From SIG440 sp045648175 (GTDB lineage: Bacteria > Bacillota > Clostridia > Monoglobales > Monoglobaceae), in NCBI GenBank assembly GCA_045648175.1, contig JAZRNN010000013.1, forward strand, positions 1 through 64,000: 64,000 bases of DNA, read 5' to 3'. Shown here piece by piece: positions 17,747-26,443 of this stretch. A program made the position numbers and the translations under genes. How positions within the stretch are numbered: position 1 is the first letter of the stretch; each line of letters starts with the position of its first letter. The notes under the pieces were generated by a model, which saw only the letters and a program-made list of their open reading frames with translations, had not been told where the DNA came from and made no database searches.

Positions 17747-18814
17747 ATGAATCCTGCAATATCAGTAATTATGAGTGTGTATAATGGCGAAACATACCTT
17801 GAAGAAGCAATAGAAAGTGTCAGAAACCAGACTTTTAAGAACTGGGAACTGGTTGTCATAAATGATTGTTCAACGGATTCCACAAGTGAGATTCTGGCAG
17901 GCTTTGCCTCAAAGGATGAAAGAATAAAAGTGTATACCAATGAAGTTAATTTAAAGCTTCCCACATCGCTTAACAAGGCTATTGCCCTTTCCTCGGGCAA
18001 ATACATAGCACGAATGGATGCAGATGATATATGCCTTCCCGAAAGATTTGAAAAGCAATACAAATTTATGGAAGAGCACCAGGATGTAGCATTATCTTCC
18101 TGCAGATTTATGACTGTTAAAAACGGTGTGTATATGTCAGGCGGTGCCGGTGGCAGATGTGATAATCAGGCTTTAAGAGCTATGCTTCTTGTAGCAAACC
18201 CAATACTTCACCCCGGAGTTATTGCCAAGGCCGGGGTTATGAAGAAGTTTAATTATGACACAACCCTTACTTGTACCGAGGACCTTGAATTGTGGACAAG
18301 AATGACAATGGCAAATCAGAAAATGCAGATTCTTCCTGAGTGTCTTATGATATATAGGCTTCACGATAAGCAAATTACAAGCACAACCCTTGAAAGACAA
18401 CATACAGAAGTGCTAAAAATTCAGCAGAAATACTATGCATCACTTCTTCAGGAAATGGATGAAGAAATGAAAGAGTTTTATATAAGCGGTATTTATTTTA
18501 AAGAAAATACTGACATACATAAGTTTTTTGCATATGCAAAATGGCTCAAAAGCGTGCTCAACAAAAATTTTGATGAAAGGTCCATAAATTATGCGCTTTT
18601 TGAAATTTTGGCAGAGTATAAAAGGTGTGGCGTATCAAAAGCAGAAATTTTAAAAGTGATGCTCACCTTTAACCCAATTTTCCTAATAAAAGAGATTATC
18701 AGAAGAAAACAAACGGCAAAAAGAGATGTTGAAAAATGTATGAAGGTAGTAAAAGATTTAGGTCTTAAACAGACTTCCGGAACAAATCAGTTTCCAATTT
18801 TTGAGAATAAATAG
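17747..18814 (+). CDS. GT2-family glycosyltransferase
   Basis: A 355-residue inverting glycosyltransferase: ISVIMSVYNGETYLEEAI, VINDCSTDSTSEI, LPTSLNKAIALSSGKYIARM and DADDICLPERF, with DADD as metal site, then the RLHDKQIT segment seen in GT2 acceptor regions. I place the start at ATG 17747, using GAGGG (17731-17735), rather than at GTG 17735, which overlaps the previous stop. It is followed after 14 bases by a c-di-GMP-type gene, so enzymes and signalling genes share one transcript. Confidence 0.85.
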   Translation: MNPAISVIMSVYNGETYLEEAIESVRNQTFKNWELVVINDCSTDSTSEILAGFASKDERIKVYTNEVNLKLPTSLNKAIALSSGKYIARMDADDICLPERFEKQYKFMEEHQDVALSSCRFMTVKNGVYMSGGAGGRCDNQALRAMLLVANPILHPGVIAKAGVMKKFNYDTTLTCTEDLELWTRMTMANQKMQILPECLMIYRLHDKQITSTTLERQHTEVLKIQQKYYASLLQEMDEEMKEFYISGIYFKENTDIHKFFAYAKWLKSVLNKNFDERSINYALFEILAEYKRCGVSKAEILKVMLTFNPIFLIKEIIRRKQTAKRDVEKCMKVVKDLGLKQTSGTNQFPIFENK

Positions 18815-18828
18815 CAGGAGCCGACAAA

Positions 18829-20196
18829 ATGAGATTTTTTGAATATCCTTATGTAATTATAACCATTCTTGCAATAATTTTTCTTGTTATGGGAGTTGTT
18901 GGACTGTACTTTACAATGAAATCTGTAAAAACAGCAAAAGGAACTTCGGAGAAAAGTTTTTGTGGTATAGGTAAAATAGAAAATGATTTTGAAAAAGCAG
19001 GAACACTGCGGGAAAATCGCTCAATTGTATATGTTTCAATATCTCTTGACGGTATGAAAAGATTGTATTCGGATTCAAAAGCTATCAGGATATACGAGCA
19101 AATTAAAAGAATTTTGTTTCGCTGTTTTTGCCTCGACATAGATGGAAAAATTTCTCTCTACGGCAACGAAAATTTTGTTGCGTTAAACTATTTAGACTCA
19201 GAGGAAATAGCTCGGTGTATTGATAAATGCTTTTCAGAAATCAACGAAGCTTTTGTGAAATACGATGCAGTTAGTGTTGTTCGGATGAATTTTGGATACC
19301 ACCAGACAAAGTCAACTGATGTGTCATTTAAAACTGCACTGGCAAGAGCAAAGCAGGCATGCAGTATTGCAGAGAATAAAAATGTTTTATACTGTCAGTG
19401 GGATAGTTCAAATGGTAAAGCATTTGAAAGAAAATTGAAAATTGAAAACAGCATACAAAATGAAATTGACAACAACAGATTTTTCCTTGAATATCAGCCT
19501 ATTTTAGATGCTAAAACAGATAAAATTATGGGTGCTGAAGTTCTGTCCCGACTGAATTCTGTTACAGAAGGCGTTTTGACACCGCGTCTTTTCTTATCAG
19601 CAGTAAACAATGTTGGTCTCAATGAGAAATTTGATTACTACATCTTTGAAAAAAACTGCAAATGGATTTCAAATGATAAGGAAAATCGTATCAAGTATGT
19701 ATATACAATCAATTTTTCAAGACATACTCTTTGTGACAGAAAATTGGCAGAAAACATTATAAGCATTATAGAAAAATATGATATTGATTATTCGTGTATT
19801 GCGGTTGAAATTCTTGAGGATAAGAGTTTAAACCAAGATGAAAGATTAATATTGGTGGCAAATTTAGCTCGCTTGAAAGAAAAAGGAATTCTAATTCTTT
19901 TAGATGATTTTGGTAAAGGCTACACCAGTTTTGGCGATTTGGCTGAATTTGATATAAGCATTGTGAAAATAGATAAAGCTTTAACACAAAATGCAACAAC
20001 TGAGTCAGGATTTTTAATTCTTAAAAATATCATTAAAACCGCCCATGATTTAGGATTTAAGACTTTGTGTGAAGGCATAGAAACAGAGAAACACAAAAAA
20101 ATAGCAGTGGATGCAGGATGTGATATGCTTCAAGGTTATTATTTTTACCGTCCGATGCCCGTTACACAGTTAGAAACATTATTTAGAAAACAGTAA
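18829..20196 (+). CDS. Membrane EAL-domain protein with degenerate GGDEF
   Basis: A 455-residue protein with one N-terminal membrane helix (about 8-29). A GGDEF-like domain with the active site eroded to YGNENF (near 111-116) follows, then an EAL domain from ~205. The EAL part keeps what are normally the catalytic residues: Glu of EVL (~236), Asn in INFS, Glu in EILED, the Asp pair in LLDDFGKG, Lys in KIDKAL, Glu in CEGIET and Gln in LQGYYF. It should therefore hydrolyse c-di-GMP to pGpG, with the dead GGDEF as a possible GTP sensor. Start ATG 18829 follows CAGGAG. It sits between glycosyltransferase genes. Confidence 0.83.
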   Translation: MRFFEYPYVIITILAIIFLVMGVVGLYFTMKSVKTAKGTSEKSFCGIGKIENDFEKAGTLRENRSIVYVSISLDGMKRLYSDSKAIRIYEQIKRILFRCFCLDIDGKISLYGNENFVALNYLDSEEIARCIDKCFSEINEAFVKYDAVSVVRMNFGYHQTKSTDVSFKTALARAKQACSIAENKNVLYCQWDSSNGKAFERKLKIENSIQNEIDNNRFFLEYQPILDAKTDKIMGAEVLSRLNSVTEGVLTPRLFLSAVNNVGLNEKFDYYIFEKNCKWISNDKENRIKYVYTINFSRHTLCDRKLAENIISIIEKYDIDYSCIAVEILEDKSLNQDERLILVANLARLKEKGILILLDDFGKGYTSFGDLAEFDISIVKIDKALTQNATTESGFLILKNIIKTAHDLGFKTLCEGIETEKHKKIAVDAGCDMLQGYYFYRPMPVTQLETLFRKQ

Positions 20197-20206
20197 GGTG
20201 ATTGTT

Positions 20207-21127
20207 ATGTTATCCGTAATTATTCCTTCATATAATGAAGAAAAATGTATAGAAAGAGCATATAATGCAATATACTCCCTGCTTAAAGAAAATAATATTG
20301 ATAGTGAGTTCATTTTTGTAGATGATGGTTCGCAGGACCAAACCTATAAAACGATAACCGAGCTTGCGGCGGAGAAAGAAAATGTAATAGGACTGCATTT
20401 TTCAAGAAATTTTGGAAAAGAGTCTGCTATATCTGCAGGTTTGGCTACAGCAAATGGTGATTGTGCAGTTGTCATTGACTGTGATCTTCAACATCCACCT
20501 GAGAAGATAGTTGAAATGTATCGCTTGTGGGAACAGGGTTATGAAATTGTTGAAGGGATAAAAAAAGAACGTGGACAGGAAAAGAAACTGCACAGTATTG
20601 GTGCAAAAATTTTCTATTCTGCTATTAGCCGTATGGCGGGCTTTGATATGGCCAATTCATCCGATTTTAAGCTTTTGGACAGAAACGTAGTTGATGTGCT
20701 TAATAAAATGCCCGAAAGAGGGTTTTTCAGGGCAATTTCTTATTGGGTAGGGTATAATAAAACGACAGTTGAATATGACGTTCAGGGACGTCTGGACGGT
20801 GAATCCAAATGGTCAACACGGGGACTTATAAAGTATGCAATTTCTAACATTTCATCTTACTCTACTGCACCAATGCAAATCGTAACCGCACTTGGCAGTG
20901 TGATGCTTATAATATCGGTTATCTTCGGTGTATGGGCACTTATTGATAAAATAATTGGCAGAGCCCTTGAAGGTATGACAACTGTCATAGTTATAACCAT
21001 ATTCATAGGAAGTATAATTATGATAAGCCTTGGAATTATAGGATACTATATTGCGCGTATTTACGAAGAAATCAAAGGCAGACCGAAATATATAATTTCA
21101 TCAAGTATAAAAAGTGCCAAAAAATAA
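20207..21127 (+). CDS. GtrB-like polyprenyl-phosphate glycosyltransferase
   Basis: A 306-residue GT2 enzyme of the dolichol-phosphate-mannose synthase/GtrB branch: SVIIPSYNEEKCIERAYNA, FVDDGSQDQT, FSRNFGKESAISAGL, VIDCDLQHPPE and the diagnostic GYNKTTVEYDVQGRLDGESKW. Two membrane helices close the protein (about 222-250 and 262-285). It should charge undecaprenyl phosphate with a sugar, probably glucose, on the inner face. With the GtrA-like (1159) and GtrII-like (4359) proteins it would complete a side-chain glucosylation module. ATG 20207 is chosen over GTG 20198 because TAAGGTG lies before it. Confidence 0.85.
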   Translation: MLSVIIPSYNEEKCIERAYNAIYSLLKENNIDSEFIFVDDGSQDQTYKTITELAAEKENVIGLHFSRNFGKESAISAGLATANGDCAVVIDCDLQHPPEKIVEMYRLWEQGYEIVEGIKKERGQEKKLHSIGAKIFYSAISRMAGFDMANSSDFKLLDRNVVDVLNKMPERGFFRAISYWVGYNKTTVEYDVQGRLDGESKWSTRGLIKYAISNISSYSTAPMQIVTALGSVMLIISVIFGVWALIDKIIGRALEGMTTVIVITIFIGSIIMISLGIIGYYIARIYEEIKGRPKYIISSSIKSAKK

Positions 21128-21174
21128 GCATGTTTGGCATATGAAGTAAACTGTACAAGGAGATGATACAGAAT

Positions 21175-21948
21175 ATGGATACTGAAATAACACAAAGTAT
21201 TATAGACGCCTTGGAAAACAATGAATTTAAAATGTATCTGCAATTCATTGTTGACAGCAAAACGAAAAAGATTGTTTCGGCAGAAGCACTTTCAAGATGG
21301 TCTTGCCCGCAAAAAGGTATAATAGGACCTGTGAATTATATTGGACATATGGAAACGGCTGGACTTATAAGCACTCACGATTTTTATATGTTTGAACTTG
21401 CTTGTTGTCAACTTGAAAAATGGAGTAATACAGAATATAAGGATATTTCTGTTTCGTGTAATTTTACAAGGATAACTCTTTCGGAAGAAGATTTTGTTGA
21501 TAAACTTACAGCTATTTCAAACAGATATATTTTTGATAAATCAAAATTGGCCATTGAAATAACCGAGGATGCCATTGAAAAAGACAGAGAAACCGCAAAA
21601 AGAAATGTTATTCTCTGTAAAGAACTTGGCTTTATGGTTTATCTTGATGATTTAGGAAGTGGGTATACCTCGCTTTCAAATCTTTGCGATTATCCAATTG
21701 ATGTTGTTAAAATTGACCGCGATATTTTACTTAAATCCAATACGCCAAAAGGTAAAGCGTTGTTTTGTGGAATTGTCGCACTTGCTCATAGTCTGAACAT
21801 CTCGGTTATAGGTGAGGGAGTAGAAACCGAAGAACAAAATACACTTATATCGCAATCTAACTGTGATTATATTCAGGGGTGGTATTATGCAAAGCCGCTG
21901 CCTTTAGAAAAATGTGAAACTTTTATAAAAAACTACAGTATCGTGTAA
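21175..21948 (+). CDS. Stand-alone EAL-domain c-di-GMP phosphodiesterase
   Basis: A 257-residue protein that is almost only an EAL domain. All expected catalytic residues are present: Glu in AEALSRW, Asn in CNFTR, Glu in EITED, the Asp pair in YLDDLGSGYTS, Lys in KIDRD, Glu in GEGVETEEQ and Gln in IQGWYYAKPL. It should cleave c-di-GMP in the cytoplasm. No sensor or membrane part is visible. I choose ATG 21175 since AAGGAG (21157-21162) directly abuts the alternative ATG at 21163. It is the second phosphodiesterase in this locus. Confidence 0.87.
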   Translation: MDTEITQSIIDALENNEFKMYLQFIVDSKTKKIVSAEALSRWSCPQKGIIGPVNYIGHMETAGLISTHDFYMFELACCQLEKWSNTEYKDISVSCNFTRITLSEEDFVDKLTAISNRYIFDKSKLAIEITEDAIEKDRETAKRNVILCKELGFMVYLDDLGSGYTSLSNLCDYPIDVVKIDRDILLKSNTPKGKALFCGIVALAHSLNISVIGEGVETEEQNTLISQSNCDYIQGWYYAKPLPLEKCETFIKNYSIV

Positions 21949-21967
21949 TTGAAAGAAGGAAAAATAA

Positions 21968-22591
21968 ATGCCAGGTACCGGTAAAAGGCTGCTTGCAGTT
22001 ATAAATTATATGAGAACACTTCCTGTTTATTTATGTATGTTGTGTTCTAAGCAAAAGAATTTAATTAAAATGGACGTTGCAAGATGGAACGAAATTGATC
22101 AGGTAAAATTTAATATGTTTGAATCACTTAACTGGTATATGACATATAAAAAGGAATTTCGAAATCTTATTCAACATCGTTTGAAAAATCCATCGCGCTC
22201 ACTTACAGCTATGTTGCATTTCGCAATTGCTCGCCTATTATGGAAACCAATGGAAAGTTTATATATATACACACAAGATATAGGAGGAGGCTTGTATATT
22301 CAGCATGGTTTTGCTACAATCATAACTGCTAAAAAAATAGGTAAAAACTGCAGAATATATCAGCAAGTAACTATTGGCTATAAAAACGGAGATTGTCCGC
22401 CTGTTTTAGAGGATAATGTTGCTGTTACTTGCGGTGCAAAAGTCCTTGGCGATATAACAATGCATTCAGGCAGCTTAGCAGCAGCAGGTGCCGTTGTTGT
22501 GAAAGATGTTCCGGAAAATGCTATTGTTGCAGGTGTGCCTGCTAAGGTGATTGGATATAAAGATGAAAGCAATCTTAATTTCCAAGGCTAA
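21968..22591 (+). CDS. Serine O-acetyltransferase-like hexapeptide acetyltransferase
   Basis: A 207-residue protein; the C-terminal ~110 residues are hexapeptide repeats (DIGGGLYIQHGFATII, IGKNCRIYQQVTIGY, LEDNVAVTCGAKVLGDI) closing with the typical IVAGVPAKVIGY. The CysE-type histidine of GLYIQHG is in place. Last gene of the EPS transcript, 19 bases after the EAL gene, with AAGGAAAAATAA ahead of ATG 21968. It probably acetylates a sugar of the EPS rather than serine, by context. Confidence 0.8.
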   Translation: MPGTGKRLLAVINYMRTLPVYLCMLCSKQKNLIKMDVARWNEIDQVKFNMFESLNWYMTYKKEFRNLIQHRLKNPSRSLTAMLHFAIARLLWKPMESLYIYTQDIGGGLYIQHGFATIITAKKIGKNCRIYQQVTIGYKNGDCPPVLEDNVAVTCGAKVLGDITMHSGSLAAAGAVVVKDVPENAIVAGVPAKVIGYKDESNLNFQG

Positions 22592-22622
22592 AGTGTTTAG
22601 TGATGTAGCATTTTAAGTAAGG

Positions 22623-22677
22623 CGGGCAAAAAACTTGGCGAAGCCCGTCAGTGTTTTAATATAAGAGATTTTGCCCG
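22623..22677 (+). terminator. Possible hairpin at the end of the EPS transcript
   Basis: CGGGCAAAA (22623-22631) and TTTTGCCCG (22669-22677) are perfect 9-base complements, and GGGC (22624-22627) could instead pair with GCCC (22643-22646). No clean run of T follows, so termination here is uncertain. It is the only structure seen between the last EPS gene and the insertion-sequence remnant. Confidence 0.3.
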
Positions 22678-22731
22678 ATTTACAATCTATTTTTTAACCC
22701 CTTATGAAAAGAAAAAGAGGATATCCTGACG

Positions 22732-23005
22732 TGAACTACACCAATTTGTGCAGACATCACAAAAAAGGATGCCTGTGGTAGAATATTTATTTTAAGCAAC
22801 ATATTGACATCGCATTTCATGTGGTGTCAGTTTTGTTTTCAGTTCTATTCTTTCATTATTATAAAAATAAATATATTTATCTATGATACGACGTGCCTCG
22901 TCATAAGTTTTGAGTTTTACCCTATGAATACATTCTATTTTTAGAATTGAAAAGAAATTTTCAGCCAAAGGATTATCATAAGGATTTCCTTTTATTAACA
23001 TTTAA
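22732..23005 (-). mobile_element. IS3-family insertion sequence remnant (3' end with terminal repeat)
   Basis: On the minus strand the last 69 codons of an IS3-family OrfB transposase remain (stop at 22792): GNPYDNPLAENFFSILKIE, then FYNNERIELKTKLTPHEMR, the C-terminal end of the DDE domain with its catalytic Glu in AEN. The sequence after its stop ends in TGAACTACACCAATTTGTGC (from 22732), which fits an IS3-type terminal repeat. Everything before GNPYDN is missing: the copy is cut off near 23005, where a decayed gene begins. It cannot encode active transposase. Confidence 0.75.
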
Positions 23006-23665
23006 GACGTAATGTTGTATGATTTGGTTAGCTTAAAGTACGCGTGTGAAGTATGTAGCATACTCAAGGTCTCCCCTCCCGGCCACATTTCGGTGGTTGG
23101 GAAACCAATTCCGCATTCGCCCTCGTATGAGACCATTGATGTTGATTCAATAACCGTTGCGGGAATAATACTGTTAACATTGACAGATTTCACATCATTG
23201 CTAACAACTTCTACAAAATGGTCTTTTGCTTCCTGCATATTCTTTCAGGGCTCGGTCGATTCATCTGCATAACCTGCACCCTTACATGACAAACGGAACC
23301 TCCTTCAGCAAGATTACGAGCCATATAGTATTCGCCGGCTACCTTTTTCATCTCGGCACAGGTTTCATCGCCAAAGGGGATGGACAGCCTGTCTCCTCCG
23401 CCCACAATTGAAATATAAACCTTGTTGTCTGCCAGATACTTTATAAGTTTTAGACCGTACTCTCTGTCGGGCCTTACGTCAAACGCCTCGGGGGTGCCAA
23501 GCATACTCATAAAGTTCAGTTCAACGTAGTTCAACCCTTTGAAATGCATTTGTTATAAATTTCATCAAATGCCGTTTCGGCCGAAAAATGATATTATCCG
23601 ATTCGGACACCGTGTTTTACTATATCCCCATCAAGCACAATTATCAAATCCTTTTGTGCAATATT
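23005..23665 (-). pseudogene. Eroded protein gene with stop and frameshifts
   Basis: Read on the minus strand, fragments in different frames join into one protein: LDGDIVKHGVRIG, a TAA, YHFSAETAFDEIYNKCISKG, a frameshift, LNYVELNFMSMLGTPEAFDV through VAGEYYMARNLAEGG, a second frameshift near 23240, and then QEAKDHFVEVVSNDVKS through ECGIGFPTTEMWPGGE. At least one stop and two shifts make it non-functional. The 3' end runs into the IS3 remnant. I do not recognise the family; position beside an AraC regulator hints at a lost sugar-related gene. Apparent plus-strand open frames here are shadows. Confidence 0.6.
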
Positions 23666-23721
23666 TTTTCTATGCAAGTTGGTTATACCATTATTTAATA
23701 GTAAAATCAAGGCGAAAAATA

Positions 23722-23751
23722 ATATGGGTTGTAAAACACCACAACCCATAT
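23722..23751 (-). terminator. Terminator of the AraC-family gene
   Basis: Perfect 11-base stem ATATGGGTTGT (23722-23732) with ACAACCCATAT (23741-23751) and an 8-base loop, just after the minus-strand stop at 23758. On the minus strand it is followed by ATTATTTTT, a usable U-tract. Confidence 0.7.
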
Positions 23752-23757
23752 AAAAAA

Positions 23758-24537
23758 TTACATACTATTATCGGATTTCTTTGCCATATGAATGGGCGAG
23801 ATACCGTATTTTTTCTTAAATGCACGGCTGAAATACAAGGGGTCATCGTAGCCAACAGATAGTGCTATATCGCTGATAGTATTGAAGTTGCCGCTGTCGA
23901 TAATTGCCTTGGCGTGAGACATACGCTTGGATATGATATAATCTTGCGGAGTTATTGAAAACCGGGCAGTAAAAATTTTACGAAAATAAGTATCGGATAT
24001 TCCGCATAGAAGATGTAGAGAGTCTGCCTTGAGGGAACTGTCAAATATATGGTCCCTGAGATAGTCTACGGCGGAATTTATAAGGTGAAGTTTTTTCTTA
24101 TTTGAATATTCCATATTTTCCATATATGATATATATGAAAGGATGTTATAGAACATAGACTGACATTTGTACTTTTCTGACGGGTTACCAAAATTCCATA
24201 ACGCCGGAAAGTGTGAAAAAATATATTCCGCCTCGGCAAAGTTTTCCAAAGAGAATTTTACAGGCTTTGCATCGGGAATATCTGCAATAAAGTCTATTGA
24301 TGAACACCAGCACTCATCAACCTCTGACACGCTGAAGTAGTATTTAAAACCTTTGGGAAGAAAAACCAAATCATACTTATTGGATATAATGGTAGTATTA
24401 TCTTCAAACGTATATTTGGCACTTCCCTGCGGTCTGTAAAGAAAAGTATGTTGTGGTCTTGATAAAAGTGAAGTGTTTTTATTTGAAATTCCTCGTGATG
24501 CACTGATGATAGAAAAGCTTTCTATGTTATCAAACAT
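23758..24537 (-). CDS. AraC-family transcriptional regulator
   Basis: A 259-residue protein with an N-terminal cupin-like effector domain (residues ~20-85, RPQHTFLYRPQGSAKYTF, LVFLPKGFKYYF) and a C-terminal double helix-turn-helix at ~155-255: LHLLCGISDTYFRKIF, TPQDYIISKRMSHAKAI and the AraC signature ISDIALSVGYDDPLYFSRAFKKKYGISP. Such regulators usually control sugar-use genes nearby, here either the decayed gene downstream or the lost oxidoreductase at 26189. AGGTGA precedes the ATG. Divergent from the MATE gene at 24711. Confidence 0.87.
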   Translation of the reverse strand: MFDNIESFSIISASRGISNKNTSLLSRPQHTFLYRPQGSAKYTFEDNTTIISNKYDLVFLPKGFKYYFSVSEVDECWCSSIDFIADIPDAKPVKFSLENFAEAEYIFSHFPALWNFGNPSEKYKCQSMFYNILSYISYMENMEYSNKKKLHLINSAVDYLRDHIFDSSLKADSLHLLCGISDTYFRKIFTARFSITPQDYIISKRMSHAKAIIDSGNFNTISDIALSVGYDDPLYFSRAFKKKYGISPIHMAKKSDNSM

Positions 24538-24710
24538 TATAAATCACCTGTTTGTTTTTTTGTATATATTAACACAATCCGTTATAGAATTCAATAGCAT
24601 TGATGCGTATTTGTGCGGAATTGTCCATATTGTTCGGTTTATTCTATGTACTTATGACAATATTTTGATAAAATGTAGAAGAAAGATAAACTCATGGAAG
24701 GGGTTTTATC

Positions 24711-26093
24711 ATGAAAGCACTATCAAGAAAAAATGTTGATATTCTTTCGGGAAATCTTATCAAAAACATAATGCTTTACGCATTTCCTGTTATGATGTCA
24801 CAAATTCTTCAGGGGTTGTATAACGCTGCAGACGTTATTGTTGTAGGGAGATTTGGTGGACAGGAGGCTTTGTCGGGAGTTGGCACAGCCGGTTCACTTA
24901 CCGCGCTCCTATATACATTTTTGATGGGTCTTAGTTCGGGCGCAAGTGTTGTTATGGGCAAAGCTTTGGGCGCAAAGGATGGCAAAGCTGTACATAAGAC
25001 ACTTCACACAGCGATGCTTATAGCTGCGATTTCCGGATTATTTGTGTCTGTTGGCGGACAGTTCGTTTCAGAATTGGCTCTGAGAATGATTGATGTCCCC
25101 CAAAGTGTTATGCCACATGCACTTGTATATACGAAAATAATTCTTCTTGGTAAGTTTCCTTCTTTTATATATAGTTTCGGTGCAGGAATTGCTCATGCAA
25201 ATGGTGATTCCAGAACACCGCTTTACATATCTGCCTCGACGGGAATTTTGAATGTGTTGCTTAATCTTCTGTTTGTCTGTGTGCTAGATATGGATGCTGC
25301 GGGAGTTGCCTGGGCGACCACGATTGCGCAGACTGTAAATGCAATATGTATTATCTTCGTGTTGCGAAGAGGATATGGAGATAAATGCGGGCTATCTTTC
25401 AGCAAACTGAAAATTTATAAGGAACAGTTTGTTAATATTTTGAGAATAGGTATACCTGTTGGAATACAAAGTTCAGTTCTTAGTTTGGCCAATGTTACTA
25501 TTCAGCCTGCGGTTAACAGTTTTGGTTCCACAGTAATCGCCGGAGGGACAGCGGCTGCAAACATAGAGGTATTTTTTAATCTTGTGCAGACAAGCTTTGC
25601 CAGTGCAACTTCGGTCTTTGTAAGCCAGAATGTAGGTGCAAAGCAGTATGGGCGAATACGTTCTATCCTATTTGCCAGCCTGGGGTTTGAACTTGTTATA
25701 TGGGTAATTGAAGTTGTTTTGATACTCTTGGGTGCAGAGGCTCTTATTGGAATATACATTCCTGGTAATACGGCGGCAATCAGGATTGGAGTCACAAGAC
25801 TGATTATTGTGGGTTTAACGTATGGCTTTGCAGGATTCAGAGATGTTTTTGCCAGTGCACTGAGAGCACTTGGATATTCCACATCGGCTATGTTCATAAG
25901 TTTGTTTGGTATATGCGTGATAAGAATTTTATGGGTTAAGACGGTATTCCCAATGATAGGCACTTATGAGGCGTTGATTTGTTCATTCCCGGTGTCAATA
26001 ATTGTGACCTGTCTGATAAATGCTGTAATGCTTGTGATTGTATATCGTTCCATAATGAAAAAGCAAAGATATTATGAAAGGATATATCAATAA
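24711..26093 (+). CDS. MATE-family efflux transporter
   Basis: A 460-residue protein with 12 predicted helices in two homologous halves: LIKNIMLYAFPVMMSQILQ, DVIVVGRFGGQEALSGVG near 40-58, and the second-half repeat NILRIGIPVGIQSSVLSLAN. This is the NorM/DinF-like MATE group: Na+- or H+-driven export of drugs or metabolites across the cytoplasmic membrane. Length is typical. ATG 24711 follows GGAAGGGG. No clear sigma-A promoter was found upstream. Substrate unknown. Confidence 0.88.
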   Translation: MKALSRKNVDILSGNLIKNIMLYAFPVMMSQILQGLYNAADVIVVGRFGGQEALSGVGTAGSLTALLYTFLMGLSSGASVVMGKALGAKDGKAVHKTLHTAMLIAAISGLFVSVGGQFVSELALRMIDVPQSVMPHALVYTKIILLGKFPSFIYSFGAGIAHANGDSRTPLYISASTGILNVLLNLLFVCVLDMDAAGVAWATTIAQTVNAICIIFVLRRGYGDKCGLSFSKLKIYKEQFVNILRIGIPVGIQSSVLSLANVTIQPAVNSFGSTVIAGGTAAANIEVFFNLVQTSFASATSVFVSQNVGAKQYGRIRSILFASLGFELVIWVIEVVLILLGAEALIGIYIPGNTAAIRIGVTRLIIVGLTYGFAGFRDVFASALRALGYSTSAMFISLFGICVIRILWVKTVFPMIGTYEALICSFPVSIIVTCLINAVMLVIVYRSIMKKQRYYERIYQ

Positions 26094-26188
26094 AATTTAA
26101 CAACAAATATAAAAGATGATAATACAAAAAATAATGAAAGTATTGAAACGATTATGTGTCAAGGAAGAAACAAAAGGAGAGAAAATCT

Positions 26189-26441
26189 ATGTCAGAAAAA
26201 TTGAGATTAGGGCTTTACGGTTGTATGGGAAGGCGGCGATAATTTAGGTAAACAGACACAGTTTGAGATTACACATTTTGCTGATTGTATCAAGACAGGT
26301 AAAACACCTGTTACAGACGGCCGTTCGGCACTTCAGAGCCTTCGTGTTATCTGGAAGATGTATGATGCAGAGAAAAACGGAACTGTTGCTGACTTAAGAG
26401 GACTGGGACTTCAAAAAAAAACCAAAACTGAAATTTTCTGA
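26189..26441 (+). pseudogene. Gfo/Idh/MocA-family oxidoreductase, internally deleted
   Basis: A good ribosome site (AAAGGAGAG, 26173-26181) leads into ATG 26189 and MSEKLRLGLYGCMG, the start of an NAD(P)-binding fold. The frame then stops after RRR at 26240-26242. In a shifted frame the sequence continues at once with DNLGKQTQFEITHFADCI, KTGKTPVTDGRSALQSLRVI and so on to a stop at 26439-26441, the usual C-terminal end of a Gfo/Idh/MocA sugar dehydrogenase. About 300 central residues are missing, so a single large deletion fused the two ends. It is non-functional but still has its start signals and the terminator just behind. Confidence 0.78.
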
Positions 26442-26443
26442 CA

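Noticed and set aside
1..22591. c-di-GMP riboswitch within the EPS locus
   Set aside because: Gene gaps are too short (mostly under 35 bases), and no c-di-GMP-I or -II core was recognised.
22732..23005. A complete insertion sequence
   Set aside because: Only the end of OrfB and one terminal repeat remain; no OrfA, no DDE first half and no second terminal repeat were found.
23012..23272. Plus-strand open frames over the eroded gene
   Set aside because: The minus strand reads as consistent protein fragments across frames; the plus-strand frames show no family pattern.
24640..24680. Promoter for the MATE gene using TAAAAT at 24669
   Set aside because: No -35-like hexamer stands 16-18 bases upstream, so I did not list it.
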